A DNA stretch of 35,255 nucleotides from JBBIMS01 sp964531645 (GCA_964531645.1 CAZHEF010000029.1:1-35255), one strand, 5' to 3'; positions 8,314 to 16,733 are shown, numbered from the stretch's first letter. Notes: generated from the sequence alone by a model not told the origin. A program made the numbers and translations.

Positions 8314-9429
8314 TTATTCGCTTTTAACAAGTTCCTTCAGGAAATCCTCAGTTATGGTAACTTTTTTATCAGGAACAATTCCTTCCTGATCAAAAGGAGC
8401 TCCTGAAGGAGATAAAATCTCTTTTGTCTTGAAAATTATAGCAGAGCCATTGCTCAAATTGAAAACCTGCTGGATGGAAGTAAGTCCTAAAGTCTGTTCA
8501 CCGTAAATGATTCCCCTTTTTGTAGATTTTATAAGATAGGAAAAAATTTCAGCAGGTCCGAATGTTCCCTTCCCAACAAGAAGTTCTAACTTAATATCCT
8601 CAAAATCTGGTTTCTTTTTCAGGGTAATTTCTTCTTTTTTTCCATCCTTTCTCTGAATTGTTATCTTCCCATCCTTTGTAAAGAGATTTGCGAGTTCTAA
8701 ACCCTCTTCAAATAACCCTTCCCAGCAATTTCTCAAATCAAATATTATTTTCTTTAGTCCAAATTTTTTCTGTTCTAATAACAAGGTCTTTATAGACTCA
8801 GAAAGTGATGGGTAGAAACTGTAAACCCTGATCAGACAGGAATTAGGAGATGAGTCTACAACTCTCCATTGTTGCTCATAAATAGAAGCCCTTAAAATTT
8901 CGGATTGTTTTTTATCATGATCCTTTATCCATCTAATATCTACTTTCGCTCCAGGCTCACCTTTTAAAGAGATTCTTAATTGATGAAAGCTTTTGAGGAG
9001 GGCAGAGTTTCGATCGATTCCACTCAGGATATCTCCAACTTTTATTCCTGCTTTATCTGCAGGTGAATTTTCAATTGTTCCAATCACCTGAAATACCCCG
9101 CCTCTTTTAATAGCAAAAACCCCGATGTCACCTGCTAATTTATTTTCAAGCTGTTTAAGTTTTTTTAACTCTTCAGGTTTTAGATAAGAAGCTAAAGGGT
9201 CTATGGTCTCAAGGGCACCCTGGTATGCGCCCTCAAAAACCTTTTCAGGAGCAACTTCCTCAACATATTCTTTTTTTATAAGTGAGATGGCTCTACTTAA
9301 AATGGGAGAGGTTTTGTAGAGAGTGTTTTCTGAAGAGGGAAGAATGCTCTGGATAAGTCTTGTTCCAAGAAAAAGGAGAGCGGCTAAAAGAATAAAAACA
9401 GGAAAAAACTTCGATAAAAATTTCTTCAT
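8314..9429 (-). CDS. S41 (C-terminal processing) peptidase-like protein, catalytic Ser and Lys missing
   Basis: The layout is that of CtpA/Prc proteases: an N-terminal membrane anchor (residues about 7-27), a PDZ domain (about 96-180) and an S41 core. In active S41 enzymes the nucleophile lies in a GTASASEI-like motif and the Lys 25 residues later in GEPTYGKGxxQ. Here the segments read GTFGPAEI (288-295) and GEQTLGLTSIQ (310-320), so Ser is replaced by G291 and Lys by L316, while Q320 is kept. The spacing of 25 confirms the alignment. It is probably a pseudoprotease with a binding or scaffolding role next to the polysaccharide deacetylase. The gene has a good promoter and no sign of frame damage. 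Confidence 0.87.
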   Translation of the reverse strand: MKKFLSKFFPVFILLAALLFLGTRLIQSILPSSENTLYKTSPILSRAISLIKKEYVEEVAPEKVFEGAYQGALETIDPLASYLKPEELKKLKQLENKLAGDIGVFAIKRGGVFQVIGTIENSPADKAGIKVGDILSGIDRNSALLKSFHQLRISLKGEPGAKVDIRWIKDHDKKQSEILRASIYEQQWRVVDSSPNSCLIRVYSFYPSLSESIKTLLLEQKKFGLKKIIFDLRNCWEGLFEEGLELANLFTKDGKITIQRKDGKKEEITLKKKPDFEDIKLELLVGKGTFGPAEIFSYLIKSTKRGIIYGEQTLGLTSIQQVFNLSNGSAIIFKTKEILSPSGAPFDQEGIVPDKKVTITEDFLKELVKSE

Positions 9430-9440
9430 ATCAATAATAA

Positions 9441-9469
9441 ATTATTTCAGATTTTATTTGAGGTGTCAA
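9441..9469 (-). promoter_or_regulatory. Promoter of the S41-like gene
   Basis: On the minus strand a perfect -35 TTGACA (complement of 9464-9469) is followed by a 17-nt spacer and AATAAT (complement of 9441-9446, five of six matches). The -10 box ends 11 nt before the ATG and no Shine-Dalgarno is visible, so the leader would be only a few bases long. Confidence 0.65.
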
Positions 9470-9554
9470 AATTTCAAATCTTGCAATTTTTTGTTTTCCT
9501 ATCCGTAATATAAAATATGAAAGGAAAGAAAAGTTTTTTAAGAGAGATGCTTTT

Positions 9555-10120
9555 ATGCTCGGCAGAGAAGAACTAAAAAGGATAATTGATGAATGCCTTG
9601 ATGGAAAGAAAGAATCTTTTTCAAGGATTGTTGATGCTTTTCAGAGGAAAATTTTTAATTTTTGCCTTTACTACCTCGGTTCTTCCAAGGATGCGGAGGA
9701 TGCAACAATGGAGATTTTCCTGAGAATCTATAAAAATCTCTCTTCATTCAATCCAAACCTTGATTTTTCATCATGGGTTTTTACAATAGCAAAGAATTAT
9801 TTGAGGGATATCGCAAGGAAAAAAAAGTGGAAAGAGAGTACATCTCTTCTCAGGATAGAGAGAGTGTTGAGATAAACCGTGAAAGCCCTGAACATATTGT
9901 CATTAGAGAGGATGAAAAAAAGAGTCTTCAGAAAGCTCTAATGAAACTCCCTGAAAATTATAGAGATGTTCTTATTTTTAAATATTACATGGATCTCTCC
10001 TATGATGAAATTGCAAAGATTATGGGAATACCAAGGAACACGGTGGCGAGTATGATATTCAGGGGGAAGGAGGAGCTAAGAAAGATTTTCAGTAAAGGAG
10101 TCAAAAATGAGATGCTTTGA
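9555..10120 (+). CDS. ECF-type RNA polymerase sigma factor, read through a -1 frameshift
   Basis: The first frame (9555-9875) encodes sigma region 2, with DAEDATMEIFLRIYKNL and the SSWVFTIAKNYLRD block. It would stop at codon 107. The -1 frame carries region 4 (LPENYRDVLIFKYYMDLSYDEIAKIMGIP, then RNTVASMIFRGKEELRK) up to 10120. Joined at the A8 run 9819-9826 they give a normal 188-residue ECF sigma factor with no residues lost. The join lies at A AAA AAG in the same phase as in E. coli dnaX. The start is the only in-frame ATG that gives region 2, and its ribosome site is poor. It overlaps the anti-sigma gene by 14 nt. Programmed frameshift, transcript slippage, homopolymer sequencing error and a recent null mutation are all possible. 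Confidence 0.8.
9819..9827 (+). other. Candidate -1 ribosomal frameshift / slippage site
   Basis: AAA AAA AAG in the zero frame contains the heptamer A AAA AAG at 9821-9827. An AGGG Shine-Dalgarno-like motif at 9804-9807 lies about a dozen nt upstream, comparable to the dnaX stimulator. A weak 5-bp hairpin (AAGAG...CTCTT) starts a few nt downstream. A slip by -1 continues with GTG GAA AGA into the region 4 frame. Confidence 0.55.
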
Positions 10121-10601
10121 CCCAATTTTTTATCAGAAATATATTCATGATGAATTAAGCAGAAAGGAGAGACTAAAAATTGATGAGCATCTTTCTTATT
10201 GCAAAAAATGTATAGAATTAATTGAGAAAATGAAAATAGAAGAAGTTGAACTTAGAGAACTCTTCAAGGAAGGAGATATTAATCTTACTCCCATTATTCT
10301 TGAAAAAATTTCTGAGGCTGAGCTTAAGAAAAGGGCTAATGGGAAAAAGGTTTTTTATTTATTCCTTATTATTTTTGTATCCTTAACCTCTTCTATCTTT
10401 CTTGAGTATATTAGCTCAATTCCATTAATCGGAAATTTTCTATCTCCTTTGTTTTACATTCCATCCCTTTTGTTTGCTGTTCTGAACAAATTGTTAACAC
10501 TTGATTTCAGTCTTATTTTTCTTGAAGCAGGGATTATATCCAGTATAATTTTCGTCATTTTATTATTTAAAAATTTAAGAATCAAAGTGGAAACATTATG
10601 A
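10107..10601 (+). CDS. Anti-sigma factor with zinc-finger (ZAS) domain
   Basis: The cytoplasmic N-terminus has the H-x3-C-x2-C zinc anti-sigma signature (H28, C32, C35), as in RsrA/ChrR-type ZAS domains. It is followed by hydrophobic segments at about 81-100, 103-128 and 134-154 that anchor the protein in the membrane. It begins inside the end of the sigma gene (14-nt overlap), the usual arrangement for a sigma factor and its cognate inhibitor. The partner would release the sigma factor after an envelope signal. The 164 residues have no recognisable extracytoplasmic sensor, so the signal is unknown. The stop codon lies in the left arm of an A-rich inverted repeat. Confidence 0.85.
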   Translation: MRCFDPIFYQKYIHDELSRKERLKIDEHLSYCKKCIELIEKMKIEEVELRELFKEGDINLTPIILEKISEAELKKRANGKKVFYLFLIIFVSLTSSIFLEYISSIPLIGNFLSPLFYIPSLLFAVLNKLLTLDFSLIFLEAGIISSIIFVILLFKNLRIKVETL

Positions 10602-10705
10602 AAAGTCAAAAGTTAAAAGTCAAAAAGGAAAAGCTGGACGTAACAAAACGGTTAAAGGAAAATTCTTATTTTTTCAAAACTTTTAGCTTTTTACTTTTAA
10701 CTTTT
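10598..10705. repeat. Imperfect inverted repeat between anti-sigma and bactofilin-like genes
   Basis: The left arm (10598-10627) is made of ATGAAAAGTCAAAAG and TTAAAAGTC words. The right arm CTTTTTACTTTTAACTTTT (10687-10705) is nearly its complement with gaps, and about 60 nt separate them. The right arm ends just before the GGAGG of the next gene. The same 19-mer occurs at 25980-25998, and the first 14 nt of the left arm recur at 18115-18128. Confidence 0.6.
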
Positions 10706-10721
10706 CATCAGGAGGTTTGAA

Positions 10722-11834
10722 ATGAAAAGAATTTTTAAGAGTCTGTTTTTAGGGTTTTTTATCCTTTTGCTTCTCTCTCCATTTTCCTTTGCCTCGAAGT
10801 TTATTGGCAAAAGTTCTATCACAATTTCTCAAGATGAGGTTATTAATGAAGATTTATTTGCTGGTGGTAGAAGAATAACAATCGATGGGAAGATCAACGG
10901 AGACCTTTTTTTCTCTGCGAAGGACATTTCGATCAATGGAGAGGTAACAGGCGACATCATTGGCTGGGCTCAGACAGTTACAATAAATGGAGTTGCACTT
11001 GATGATGTGAGAGTAATGGGCCAATTTGTTAATATAAATGGGAAGATTCAGAAAAGTGCAACTCTATTTGGGCAATTCATCAACATTAACAAAAACTCCA
11101 GAATTGGCGGGGATCTCCTCATTGGTGGAAATGAAATAAAGATAGATGGTTTAATTTTAGGAGAGGTTCAGGCGGGTGGCGAGACAATATCAGTGACGGG
11201 TGAAATTGGAAAATCTGCAAATTTGAATGCAAAGGAAATATTTGTTTCTCAATCTTCTGTAATAAAGGGAGACCTTAAATACAGAGCCAGAAGGGCTGAA
11301 ATAATGGAAGGAGCTAATATTTTGGGTAAAGTCGAGAAACTTCCAATTAAAGAGAAAGCCAAAAAGTCAAAATGGCTGAGCTGGAAATTTTATTTCTGGA
11401 AATTCATATTTATGGTTGCAGGTATAATTGTAGGTTTTGTTTTCATAAAACTATTCCCTTCCCTAATTTCAAAGGTTAAAGAAGAGGCAAGCCATACCTT
11501 AAAAAGTCTTGGAATTGGTTTTGCACTTTTAATCTGCGTTCCTGTTATTTCAATAATCTTTGCTATAACAATTTTAGGACTTCCTATTTCCCTTATTATT
11601 TTTGTCCTTTACTTAATTATCCTCTACATTGGAAGAATTATTTTTGCCTCATTAATTGGCGATAAGATTTTGAAAAAAGAATCTCCAATCCTTTCATTAA
11701 TTGTTGGAATGTTTATATTCACTGTTCTTTTTTCGCTTCCTTTTGTGGGATGGTTATTGAAACTAATCGCTGTTTCTATCGGTCTTGGCGCTTTTGGAAT
11801 CGGAAGTTATATTTTCTTTAAGGAGTTAAGATAA
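10722..11834 (+). CDS. Exported bactofilin-like (polymer-forming) membrane protein
   Basis: A signal peptide (residues 1-25, ending PFSFA) is followed by about 175 residues of short repeating beta strands (ITIDGKINGDLF, ISINGEVTGDI, VTINGVALDDV, VNINGKI), typical of the right-handed beta-helix of bactofilins. After a basic linker come about five membrane segments (roughly 223-245, 262-285, 287-312, 323-340, 343-365). Bactofilins are normally cytoplasmic, so an exported, membrane-tethered form implies a periplasmic scaffold or envelope-stress role. It follows the sigma/anti-sigma pair in the same direction and is a likely regulon member. GGAGG lies 6 nt before the ATG. Confidence 0.8.
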   Translation: MKRIFKSLFLGFFILLLLSPFSFASKFIGKSSITISQDEVINEDLFAGGRRITIDGKINGDLFFSAKDISINGEVTGDIIGWAQTVTINGVALDDVRVMGQFVNINGKIQKSATLFGQFININKNSRIGGDLLIGGNEIKIDGLILGEVQAGGETISVTGEIGKSANLNAKEIFVSQSSVIKGDLKYRARRAEIMEGANILGKVEKLPIKEKAKKSKWLSWKFYFWKFIFMVAGIIVGFVFIKLFPSLISKVKEEASHTLKSLGIGFALLICVPVISIIFAITILGLPISLIIFVLYLIILYIGRIIFASLIGDKILKKESPILSLIVGMFIFTVLFSLPFVGWLLKLIAVSIGLGAFGIGSYIFFKELR

Positions 11835-11894
11835 TATTAATTTTGTCTTCAAAATCTTAAACTGCTAAAATTTAAAATGATTGGAGATTTGGAA

Positions 11895-12764
11895 ATGATA
11901 TTAGAATTAAAAAATGAAAAGGCTGAGATTTTTATTCCTGATAATATCCCTTTTAAAGAAGGAATTGAAAGAACAACCCATCTTGGAATATCCGCCCATC
12001 ATGACGACCTTGAAATACTCGCTTACGATGGCATCATAAAATGTTTTGGAAATAAAAAGAACTGGTTTTTTGGGGTAGTTGTTACAGATGGCGCAGGAAG
12101 CCCGAGAACCGGGAGATATGAAAAATTTAGTGATGAAGAAATGATAGAGCTCAGGAAGAGAGAGCAGAAGAAGGCTGCAATTATTGGCGAGTATTCGGGA
12201 ATTATCCTTCTAAATTATCCGAGCTCCTCCGCAAAAGAGCCTTCGAATAGAGATATAATAGATGATCTAAAAGAAATAATTTTTCATTCAAAACCAGAGA
12301 TTGTTTATACTCATAACCTTGCTGACAAGCATGATACCCATGTTGCCGTTGCATTAAAAACCGTATTAGCCTTAAGAGAATTACCGTTGAAACTCAGACC
12401 TCAAAAGATTTTCGGATGCGAAGTATGGAGGGATCTTGACTGGATGCTTGATGAAGATAAAGTTTTTTTTGATGTCTCCGGTTTTTCAAACCTTGAGAGT
12501 GCTCTTCTTGGAGTTTTTGACTCTCAAATTGCAGGAGGGAAAAGATATGATCTTGCAACAGTAGGAAGAAGAAGAGCAAATGCCACATATTTTTCAACCC
12601 ATGAAATTGATATCGCAGAAAGTGCAATTTATGCAATGGATTTAACTCCGTTAATAAATGAACCATTTCCTGACATAAATGAGTATGTTTCTCACTTTGT
12701 AAAAAGATTTGAAGAGGATGTCAGAAGAAGAATTGGAAAATTTCTAAGAAAAGACCTTGGGTAG
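11895..12764 (+). CDS. PIG-L family (LmbE-like) deacetylase
   Basis: PIG-L enzymes are zinc hydrolases that remove acetyl groups from N-acetylglucosamine-type substrates. The metal site is seen in ISAHHDDLE (usual form AHPDDE, with H for P) near residue 35, and YTHNLADKHDTHVAV near residue 140. The central TDGAGSPRTG segment is also typical. The start at 11895 has GGAG 8 nt upstream. An ATG six codons earlier (11877) has none. No neighbour defines the substrate. Surface glycan or glycoconjugate processing is an inference. Confidence 0.88.
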   Translation: MILELKNEKAEIFIPDNIPFKEGIERTTHLGISAHHDDLEILAYDGIIKCFGNKKNWFFGVVVTDGAGSPRTGRYEKFSDEEMIELRKREQKKAAIIGEYSGIILLNYPSSSAKEPSNRDIIDDLKEIIFHSKPEIVYTHNLADKHDTHVAVALKTVLALRELPLKLRPQKIFGCEVWRDLDWMLDEDKVFFDVSGFSNLESALLGVFDSQIAGGKRYDLATVGRRRANATYFSTHEIDIAESAIYAMDLTPLINEPFPDINEYVSHFVKRFEEDVRRRIGKFLRKDLG

Positions 12765-13280
12765 AGGATGGAAAAATTGCAAAATTTATGAGACTGATAA
12801 GAGGAGAAATGAAAAAATAAAATTTTGATAGTCAATTGCAAGATTCCAACAGCCAAATTGTAATTAGTAAATTAATCTGAGATAAGAAAAAGCAACCTTT
12901 AAAGGGTCTCTCTTTCTTAGCCATTGCAACGACAAATTATTCTCAATTTGCCTCAAAAGACACTAAATTTCCGAAATTCCACTTACGAAGTGGAACAAAG
13001 GCAGTTTAGACGGGAGTTTATAGGAGGATCCTATTAGAATTACACTCTTATTCTTTTGTGGAAGCTCCTTTCTGGGGATGGTGGAAGGTTTTTTTGCTTG
13101 ATTCTTCGAGATTTACCCACAAATCATCAACGAAAAATCTTTCTAAGTAATTTTTCGCATCCATTATCCCCAATTTACTTTTCCAAAAAAGATTTATGAC
13201 CCCTCTCTTTCTTCCACAGGACCAGTTTGTGGAATTTCTGAATTTCAAATCTCTCTATTCCATTTTTCCTCTTGGTAGTT
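12765..13280. other. Gene-free spacer with several small hairpins
   Basis: About 520 nt lack a convincing gene. Visible structures are a perfect 8-bp hairpin TTCCACTT/AAGTGGAA with a 3-nt loop (12977-12995) and ATAGGA/TCCTAT around GGA (13020-13034). A minus-strand open frame of 66 codons (13048-13248) would start at TTG without a ribosome site. It resembles nothing I know and could be a gene remnant. Confidence 0.5.
12884..12918 (+). terminator. Possible hairpin terminator after the PIG-L gene
   Basis: AAGAAAAAG (12884-12892) and CTCTTTCTT (12910-12918) pair with one mismatch around the palindrome CCTTTAAAGG. The 3' arm is pyrimidine-rich but lacks a clean U tract. It lies 120 nt beyond the PIG-L stop. 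Confidence 0.3.
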
Positions 13281-13286
13281 TATAAT
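13281..13286 (+). promoter_or_regulatory. -10 box immediately before the Fe-S histidine kinase
   Basis: A perfect TATAAT ends 5 nt before the ATG at 13292. No -35 box or Shine-Dalgarno is evident. Transcription would start at or within the first codon, so a leaderless message is likely if this box is used. Confidence 0.4.
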
Positions 13287-13291
13287 AAAAG

Positions 13292-15241
13292 ATGGCTATA
13301 GTTTCTACAATTCCTGGCAAATGTAGAAGATGCTATTCCTGTGTAAGGAATTGCCCTGCAAAGGCGATTCGCGTTAGATTCGGTCAGGCAGAGGTAATAG
13401 AGGACAGATGCGTCGCTTGCGGAACATGCCTGAGAGTTTGTGCCCAGAATGCAAAGCAGGTGGAGACCCATATTCCTTTTGTTTTAAAGCTTCTGTCTGA
13501 AAACCAAAATGTAATAGCAATCCTTGCTCCTTCTTTCCCTGCCGCTGTTCATCCATATAATCCTTTTAAGTTTATCACTGCATTAAAAAAACTCGGGTTC
13601 TCAGAAGTTATGGAGGTAGCTTTTGGAGCTCAATTAATTTCTTCCTTGGAATATCCAAAATTATTTGCCAATAATACAAATCCTATAATTTCCACCCCCT
13701 GTCCTTCTGTTGTGAATTATGTAGTAAGATTCCATCCATCTTTGGTTCCTTATTTTGCAAATGTTGTCTCTCCTATGATTGCGATGGGAAGAGCAATTAA
13801 AGAGAAGATATCGCAGGATTCAAAAATTGTTTTTATTGGCCCATGTATGGCAAAGAAAGACGAAATAAAAGACCCGGAAGTTTACGGAATAATAAACGCT
13901 GTTCTTACATACGATGAAATAAAAGATTTAATAGCAAAAAATGGAATCAATATAGAAGAATTAGAAGAGAGTAGGCTAGACGGACCTCTACCTGGATTAG
14001 CGCGTCTTTTTCCTGTTTCAGGAGGCTTGATGAAGAGTGCTCGGCTTCCATTTGACCTTATTGAGGGAGATGTGGTTGTAACCGAAGGTAAGGAGAGAGT
14101 TATTGAATTACTTGAACAGATAGAAAAGGGTAAAGTAAATGCTAAATTTTTTGACCTTCTTTTCTGTGAAGGATGTATAAATGGTCCTGCAATGAATACT
14201 AACTTGAGCCTGTTTGAGAAGAAAGATTTGATAGTTGAATTTATGAGAAAAAACTATGACGAAAGAAAGAGTTCTGAAGAAATCGAAAAATTCTCCGATG
14301 TTGATTTGAAAAGAAACTTCACCCTAAAACCCGTCAATATCCCTTACCCTAAAGAAGAACAGATAAATGAGATTCTTGGAAAAATTGGAAAAATCAAAAA
14401 AGAGGATGAACTCAACTGTGGTGCATGCGGGTATCCAACATGCAGAGATAAAGCAGTAGCTGTTTTTCAAGGTATCGCAGAGGCAGAAATGTGTCTTCCT
14501 TTTTTAATAGAGGAGCTCCAGAGAACACAGGATACTCTTATTCAGGCTGAAAAATTGAGTTCTATTGGGCAGATAGCAGCTGGGGTCGCCCATGAAATTA
14601 ACAATCCTTTAACCGGTATTCTTCTCTATACAAGATTAATGCTGAAAGGTCTTAAAGAAGGGAACCTCGATGTAGAAACTTCCAAAGAAAGGCTTTCTCT
14701 TATGGAGCAGGAGACTGAAAGGTGCACCAGAATAATAAAGAATCTTCTTGATTTTGCAAGACAGACACAGCCTAAGCTCATTCCCTTTACGCTGGAAAAA
14801 GTTGTAAAGAATGCAATTTCAATACTTTCCCATCATGCAGAGCTTAGTAATGTAAATATAGCTGTTGAACTGGAAAAGAATTTACCAATGGTATTTGCTG
14901 ACCCAGATCAGATTCAACAGGTTTTTGTAAACATTATTTTGAATGCAATTCAGGCAATGCCCAATGGAGGAACTCTAACGATAAAAAGTGGTTATATAGA
15001 GTCAACAAGGGAAGTTTTTATAACATTTATAGATACTGGCGTTGGAATTCCAAAAGAAAATCTAAAAAAGCTCTTTACACCTTTCTTTACAACAAAGGAA
15101 AAAGGGAAAGGAGTGGGTCTTGGACTTGCGGTTTGTTACGGGATAATTCAGAGACATAAAGGAAAGATAGAAGTGGAGAGTGAAGTAGGTAGAGGAACAA
15201 AATTCACCATTAAACTTTCTTCCTACTATGAAGCCAGTTAA
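13292..15241 (+). CDS. Histidine kinase with ferredoxin and [FeFe]-hydrogenase-like sensor domains
   Basis: Order of domains: two [4Fe-4S] ferredoxin motifs (C11, C14, C17, C21; C40, C43, C46, C50), a domain like the large subunit of [FeFe] hydrogenase (about 75-320), a four-Cys Fe-S motif (C376, C379, C384, C401), a HisKA helix with H434 in AHEINNPL, and a HATPase_c with N547/N551, DTGVGIP and GKGVGLGL. Of the H-cluster motifs, the first reads TPCPS (C137) and the second GPCMAKKDE (C185). The third is FCEGC (C292, C295), with CxxC spacing instead of the usual CxxxC, so an intact H-cluster is doubtful. It is probably a cytoplasmic sensor of redox state, H2 or Fe-S status. It overlaps its NtrC-type regulator by 14 nt. 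Confidence 0.9.
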   Translation: MAIVSTIPGKCRRCYSCVRNCPAKAIRVRFGQAEVIEDRCVACGTCLRVCAQNAKQVETHIPFVLKLLSENQNVIAILAPSFPAAVHPYNPFKFITALKKLGFSEVMEVAFGAQLISSLEYPKLFANNTNPIISTPCPSVVNYVVRFHPSLVPYFANVVSPMIAMGRAIKEKISQDSKIVFIGPCMAKKDEIKDPEVYGIINAVLTYDEIKDLIAKNGINIEELEESRLDGPLPGLARLFPVSGGLMKSARLPFDLIEGDVVVTEGKERVIELLEQIEKGKVNAKFFDLLFCEGCINGPAMNTNLSLFEKKDLIVEFMRKNYDERKSSEEIEKFSDVDLKRNFTLKPVNIPYPKEEQINEILGKIGKIKKEDELNCGACGYPTCRDKAVAVFQGIAEAEMCLPFLIEELQRTQDTLIQAEKLSSIGQIAAGVAHEINNPLTGILLYTRLMLKGLKEGNLDVETSKERLSLMEQETERCTRIIKNLLDFARQTQPKLIPFTLEKVVKNAISILSHHAELSNVNIAVELEKNLPMVFADPDQIQQVFVNIILNAIQAMPNGGTLTIKSGYIESTREVFITFIDTGVGIPKENLKKLFTPFFTTKEKGKGVGLGLAVCYGIIQRHKGKIEVESEVGRGTKFTIKLSSYYEAS

Positions 15242-16574
15242 GATTCTTGTTGTTGACGATGAAAGGATTGTGAGGGATTCTCTTCAATCTTGGCTCAAAG
15301 AAGCAGGTTTTGAGCCAATAATTGCTTCTTCTGGACAAGAAGCTCTCGAGATGATAGAGAGGGAGCCTGTAAATATCTTTATCATTGACCTTAAAATGCC
15401 AGGAATGGATGGGATAGAACTGTTCAGAAATATAAAACAGAGGGTTGAGCCCGCCCTTGCAGTATTTATATCAGCTTATGGAACTGTTGAAAGTGCAGTA
15501 ATTGCTATGAAGGAAGGAGCGTTTGATTTCATAGAAAAGCCCTTCTGTCCTGAGAGGGTTGAGCTCATTTTGAATAAAATGGTTGAGCATCTAAGTCTTG
15601 CAGAGGAAAATATCCAACTGAAAAAGGAGATGGAAAAAAAATACAGTTATCATAACATTATCGGAAAGTCTCCTAAGATGAGAAGGGTTTACGAACTTAT
15701 AGAGACAGTATCCAAGACCAGCACTACAGTTCTGATCCAAGGTGAGACAGGAACAGGAAAGGAGCTTGTTGCAAGGGCAATTCATTTTGCGTCCGAAAGA
15801 AGAAATAACCCCTTTGTAGTTGTTAGCTGTGTAAATATTCCAGAAACTTTGCTTGAATCAGAACTCTTTGGACATGAGAAAGGCTCCTTCACGGGAGCAA
15901 TATCTACAAAAAAAGGAAAGTTTGAAATTGCCGATAAAGGAACATTGTTTTTAGATGAAATAGGGGATCTTCCCTTTCAACTCCAAGCTCATCTTCTCAG
16001 GGTTCTGCAGGAGAAGGAATTTACAAGAATTGGAGGTAATGAAATTATAAAAGTCGATGTAAGGGTTATATCTGCCACCAACAAGAATTTATGGACAGAA
16101 ATAAGGGAAGGAAGATTCAGGGAAGATCTTTTTTACAGATTGAATGTTATAACCATAGAAATCCCACCTTTGAGGGAAAGGAAAGAAGATATTCTACTTC
16201 TTGCAAGTCATTTCCTGAAAAAGTTCTCAGAAGAAAACAAAAAGGAGATCAGCGGTTTTTCAAAGAGAGCTATTGACTTTTTTATGAGTTATGAATGGCC
16301 CGGAAATGTAAGAGAACTTGAGAATTTTATTGAACATGCAGTTGTTGTTTGTTCCTCCAAAATTATTGATATTGATGACCTTCCAATTCCATCGGCTTCT
16401 AATGTTTCCACAAGATACACCCAAAAATCTTTGAAAGAAGTTGAAAAAGCTCATATTGAAAGTGTTCTTGAAGAAACAGGTTGGAATATCTCAAAAGCTG
16501 CATCCATCTTAGAAATCTCAAGGCTCACTCTTTACAATAAGATTAAAGAATACAATATTTCTCAAAAGAGTTAA
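15228..16574 (+). CDS. Sigma-54-dependent response regulator (NtrC family)
   Basis: The receiver domain (1-120) has the acidic pair D10-D11, phospho-acceptor D54 and K104. The AAA+ domain has Walker A GETGTGKE (172-179), the sigma-54 contact loop GSFTGA (219-224, a Ser variant of GAFTGA) and Walker B TLFLDEIG (239-246). The C-terminal 30 residues form a Fis-type helix-turn-helix (ISKAASILEISRLTLYNKIK). It should be phosphorylated by the overlapping Fe-S kinase and activate sigma-54 promoters. The nearest candidate target is the promoter at 16734-16749 in front of the next response regulator. The start overlaps the kinase end and is probably translationally coupled. Confidence 0.94.
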   Translation: MKPVKILVVDDERIVRDSLQSWLKEAGFEPIIASSGQEALEMIEREPVNIFIIDLKMPGMDGIELFRNIKQRVEPALAVFISAYGTVESAVIAMKEGAFDFIEKPFCPERVELILNKMVEHLSLAEENIQLKKEMEKKYSYHNIIGKSPKMRRVYELIETVSKTSTTVLIQGETGTGKELVARAIHFASERRNNPFVVVSCVNIPETLLESELFGHEKGSFTGAISTKKGKFEIADKGTLFLDEIGDLPFQLQAHLLRVLQEKEFTRIGGNEIIKVDVRVISATNKNLWTEIREGRFREDLFYRLNVITIEIPPLRERKEDILLLASHFLKKFSEENKKEISGFSKRAIDFFMSYEWPGNVRELENFIEHAVVVCSSKIIDIDDLPIPSASNVSTRYTQKSLKEVEKAHIESVLEETGWNISKAASILEISRLTLYNKIKEYNISQKS

Positions 16575-16600
16575 AAAATTAAACAGTTGATTAATTTTTT
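16573..16600 (+). terminator. AT-rich hairpin after the NtrC-type gene
   Basis: AAAAAATTAA (16573-16582) pairs perfectly with TTAATTTTTT (16591-16600) around an 8-nt loop, starting at the stop codon and ending in six Ts. The stem lacks G-C pairs, so strength is uncertain. Confidence 0.5.
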
Positions 16601-16733
16601 GACACAGCCAAAGACTATTATCAGAAGTTAGTCTGCGCTAGAGTGTAAACCAATTTAACGATTTATAATTTTTTTTTAAAATAACCACTCTCTATTTTCG
16701 CCTTCCAAAGCCATTCTACACTATCTAAAAAAC

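Noticed and set aside
13048..13248. 66-codon minus-strand frame in the spacer before the Fe-S kinase
   Set aside because: It would start at TTG without a ribosome site and matches no family I know. I mention it only as a possible gene remnant.
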